Assembly (NCBI GenBank): GCA_051649365.1
Contig: JBOFGY010000295.1
Location: 1-5,161 of the forward strand
DNA from: CAVTAE01 sp051649365
GTDB taxonomy: Bacteria > Deinococcota > Deinococci > Deinococcales > Trueperaceae
Direction of reading: 5' to 3'
Length of the DNA: 5,161 bases
Shown in pieces: positions 3,400-5,161 of the stretch. The position numbers were made by a program, and so were the translations under genes. The notes beneath the pieces were generated by a model that searched no databases, was not told the origin of the DNA, and was given only the letters and a program-made list of their open reading frames with translations. Positions within the stretch are counted from its first letter, which is position 1. Every line of letters begins with the position of its first letter.

Positions 3400-5161
3400 A
3401 TGAATTCTCAGAGAAAAGTCTATATTTCTTTTCAAGATAACCCTCTTCAAGCGCGTGAAGATTTTCAAGAAGCTGTATGTCAATTGTTTGCACCCTTAAA
3501 GAGCTACCTCGAACAAGGTCATTCTCAAATCGTTATAGGCTCGAGCGGCACACAGTTCGAGCCTGGAGCAACGCAGCTCGAGGGCTTTGCACGCCCACTT
3601 TGGGGCGTTATCCCGCTCCTTGCTGGCGGTGGGGCGTTTGAGGACTGGCCACTATTCCAAGCTGGACTCAAAGTAGGTTCTGATCCTACGAGTGACTATT
3701 TTTGGGGCAACCCCGTTAGTCTTGATGCGCGCTATGTAGAAATGGCTGCGCTTGCTTTTGCGCTGCTACTCGCACCCGAACAAACCTGGCATGGATTAGC
3801 AAAAACTGAGCAACAACAATTCCAAGATTGGCTTTTGCACATTAACACAGGGCCTGTGAGTGATAATAACTGGCTCTTCTTTCGGGTGCTTGTCAACTTG
3901 GCTCTACACCGCGTCGGTGCACGCTGCGACTTTGAAAACATGTATGTCTCGTTAGACAGACTCGAGCAGTTTGACCTTGGGGGTGGCTGGTACAGCGACG
4001 GCACAGGCAACCCATCTTTGGAACAGATTGATCACTATATTGCTTTTGCCATGCACTTCTACGGACTCCTCTACAGCGTGTACGCCAAGGACTTAGACCC
4101 AGAACGCTGCGAAAGATTTAGGCAGCGTGCCACAGCCTTTGCCAAAGATTATGTTTACTGGTTTGCGGACGATGGCTCAGGTTTGCCCTTTGGGCGTAGC
4201 CTTATTTACCGCTTTGCCCAGGGCGCGTTCTGGGGTGCTTTTGCCTTTGCAGGCCTCGAGCCAGAGGAGGCAGGCTTAAGCTGGGGCGATATTCGCGGAC
4301 TGTGGGCGAGGCATTTACGGTATTGGTCTAAGCAGTCTATGCTGGCTCGAGACGGCATTTTGACGATTGGCTATGCGTACGAAAACTTATTTGTAAGCGA
4401 AGAATACAACTCTCCACAAAGCCCTTATTGGGCCATGAAATTTTTCTTGCCCCTCGCCTTGGATAATACGCACCCTTTCTGGCAAGCCCATGAAACTTTT
4501 CCTACCCTTAACTCTGTAAAGGCTCAAGCACAGCCAGGTATGGTGCTGTGTCGTGATGGTTCACATACCTATGCGCTTTCGGCACGGCAGTATTCCCTCT
4601 ATTTTCGGCAAAGTGCTGAAAAATATGCCAAGTTTGCTTATAGCACACACTTTGGGTTTAGCGTTTCGAGCGGAAGATACGGCTTAGGACAAGGAGGCTT
4701 TGATAGCACCCTTGCTTTCTCAGAAGATGGTAAGCACTTCGTGCCTCGAGAAAAGCCTTTAGCTTGGAAACTTGAAGAAAACATTTTGTGGTCGCGCTGG
4801 TCGCCACTCCAAGAGCTCGAGGTAGAAACGTGGCTCGTGCCTTTGGGAAGTTGGCATCTACGTTTACACCGCATTTTCACGAACAGGCGTGTCCTGAGTG
4901 CAGAAGGTGCCTGGGCGGTAGATAGAACGGGCGATCATCTTCTTCAAGACCACCGCATTAGAACAGGGGAAGCACTTGCAATTTACAAAGCAGGTGCAAG
5001 CGGCATCAAAGATGTGTTAGGCAAACGCGAAGGGCTTGGCATTCGTGAAGGGCTTGTCGTTCGGGCCTATCCAAACACAAACGTACTTGCTCCACGCACA
5101 GTTATTCCCATGCTCACAGCCTGGCTAAAGCCAGGTGAACATTGGCTTGCAACAGCCGTGC
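3400..5161 (+). CDS. DUF2264 family protein, 3' partial
   Basis: I recognise this as a DUF2264 protein, a family without an assigned function that I am aware of. The frame is open to the last base, giving 587 residues; relatives are somewhat longer, so probably a few dozen are missing. The ATG at 3400 is the first possible start in this frame, because an in-frame TGA lies at 3391-3393; ribosome-site support is weak. Family-like blocks are ARPLWGVIPLLAGGGAF (64-80), NNWLFFRVLVN (156-166), GGGWYSDG...DHYIAFAMHFYGLLY (194-225), GLPFGRSLIYRFAQGAFWGA (261-280) and YENLFVSEEYNSPQSPYWAMKFF (327-349). The N-terminal 360 residues or so are rich in aromatic helices, suggesting an alpha-helical barrel as in many sugar-active enzymes; the part after about 375 looks beta-rich. 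No signal peptide or membrane span is seen, so it is probably cytoplasmic. A carbohydrate role is inference only. It is likely expressed apart from the pot genes. Confidence 0.88.
   Translation, partial: MNSQRKVYISFQDNPLQAREDFQEAVCQLFAPLKSYLEQGHSQIVIGSSGTQFEPGATQLEGFARPLWGVIPLLAGGGAFEDWPLFQAGLKVGSDPTSDYFWGNPVSLDARYVEMAALAFALLLAPEQTWHGLAKTEQQQFQDWLLHINTGPVSDNNWLFFRVLVNLALHRVGARCDFENMYVSLDRLEQFDLGGGWYSDGTGNPSLEQIDHYIAFAMHFYGLLYSVYAKDLDPERCERFRQRATAFAKDYVYWFADDGSGLPFGRSLIYRFAQGAFWGAFAFAGLEPEEAGLSWGDIRGLWARHLRYWSKQSMLARDGILTIGYAYENLFVSEEYNSPQSPYWAMKFFLPLALDNTHPFWQAHETFPTLNSVKAQAQPGMVLCRDGSHTYALSARQYSLYFRQSAEKYAKFAYSTHFGFSVSSGRYGLGQGGFDSTLAFSEDGKHFVPREKPLAWKLEENILWSRWSPLQELEVETWLVPLGSWHLRLHRIFTNRRVLSAEGAWAVDRTGDHLLQDHRIRTGEALAIYKAGASGIKDVLGKREGLGIREGLVVRAYPNTNVLAPRTVIPMLTAWLKPGEHWLATAV

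Noticed and set aside
3248..3493. Minus-strand reading frame of 81 codons covering the DUF2264 leader and start.
   Set aside because: No recognisable domain or ribosome site, and it overlaps the well-supported DUF2264 coding start. A divergent regulator gene was considered, but the sequence does not look like one.
3732..4010. Minus-strand reading frame of 92 codons, and another at 4638-4880, within the DUF2264 gene.
   Set aside because: Both are opposite conserved DUF2264 sequence, serine- and cysteine-rich, and without family resemblance.

Overview
The window is a bacterial accessory or transport locus read entirely on the + strand, with near-balanced base composition. Positions 1-3072 carry three genes of a polyamine-type (PotABC) ABC importer: the ATPase (5' end cut off by the window edge), then two inner-membrane permeases. 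No substrate-binding protein (PotD) is visible; if present it lies outside, probably upstream. After a strong terminator-like hairpin, a separate gene (3400 to the window end, 3' truncated) encodes a DUF2264 protein, a family of unknown function.

The organism cannot be named from the sequence. The junctions are filled with short low-complexity words of kinds I associate with Chloroflexota and Cyanobacteria: GTAGGGGCG...CGCCCCTAC palindromes, CACAGAGG-type octamer arrays, TCAGCA octamers and TTTTTAC heptamers. The Pot proteins would suit a Chloroflexota member, but this is an inference of modest confidence.

Layout: potA (1-936); a 288-base gap with one CACAGAG-type repeat and two 28-base palindromes; potB (1225-2130); a 138-base gap with an 8-base tandem array and a 7-base tandem array; potC (2269-3072); a 327-base gap with a second CACAGAG-type repeat, a perfect 19-bp hairpin followed by a T-tract, and a possible promoter; then the DUF2264 gene (3400-5161+).

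The ATPase would dimerise under the PotB/PotC heterodimer, which contacts it through the EAA loops. The gene order implies an operon, although its spacers are unusually long and repeat-filled. The DUF2264 gene is probably transcribed separately, and nothing seen links it functionally to polyamine uptake.

The most striking signal not explained by the genes is the palindromic hexamer CTCGAG. It occurs 12 times, about 1.3 being expected by chance, and falls in all three codon phases. It is absent from potC and from every intergenic gap. It behaves like a genome signature word comparable in kind to the cyanobacterial HIP1 octamer.
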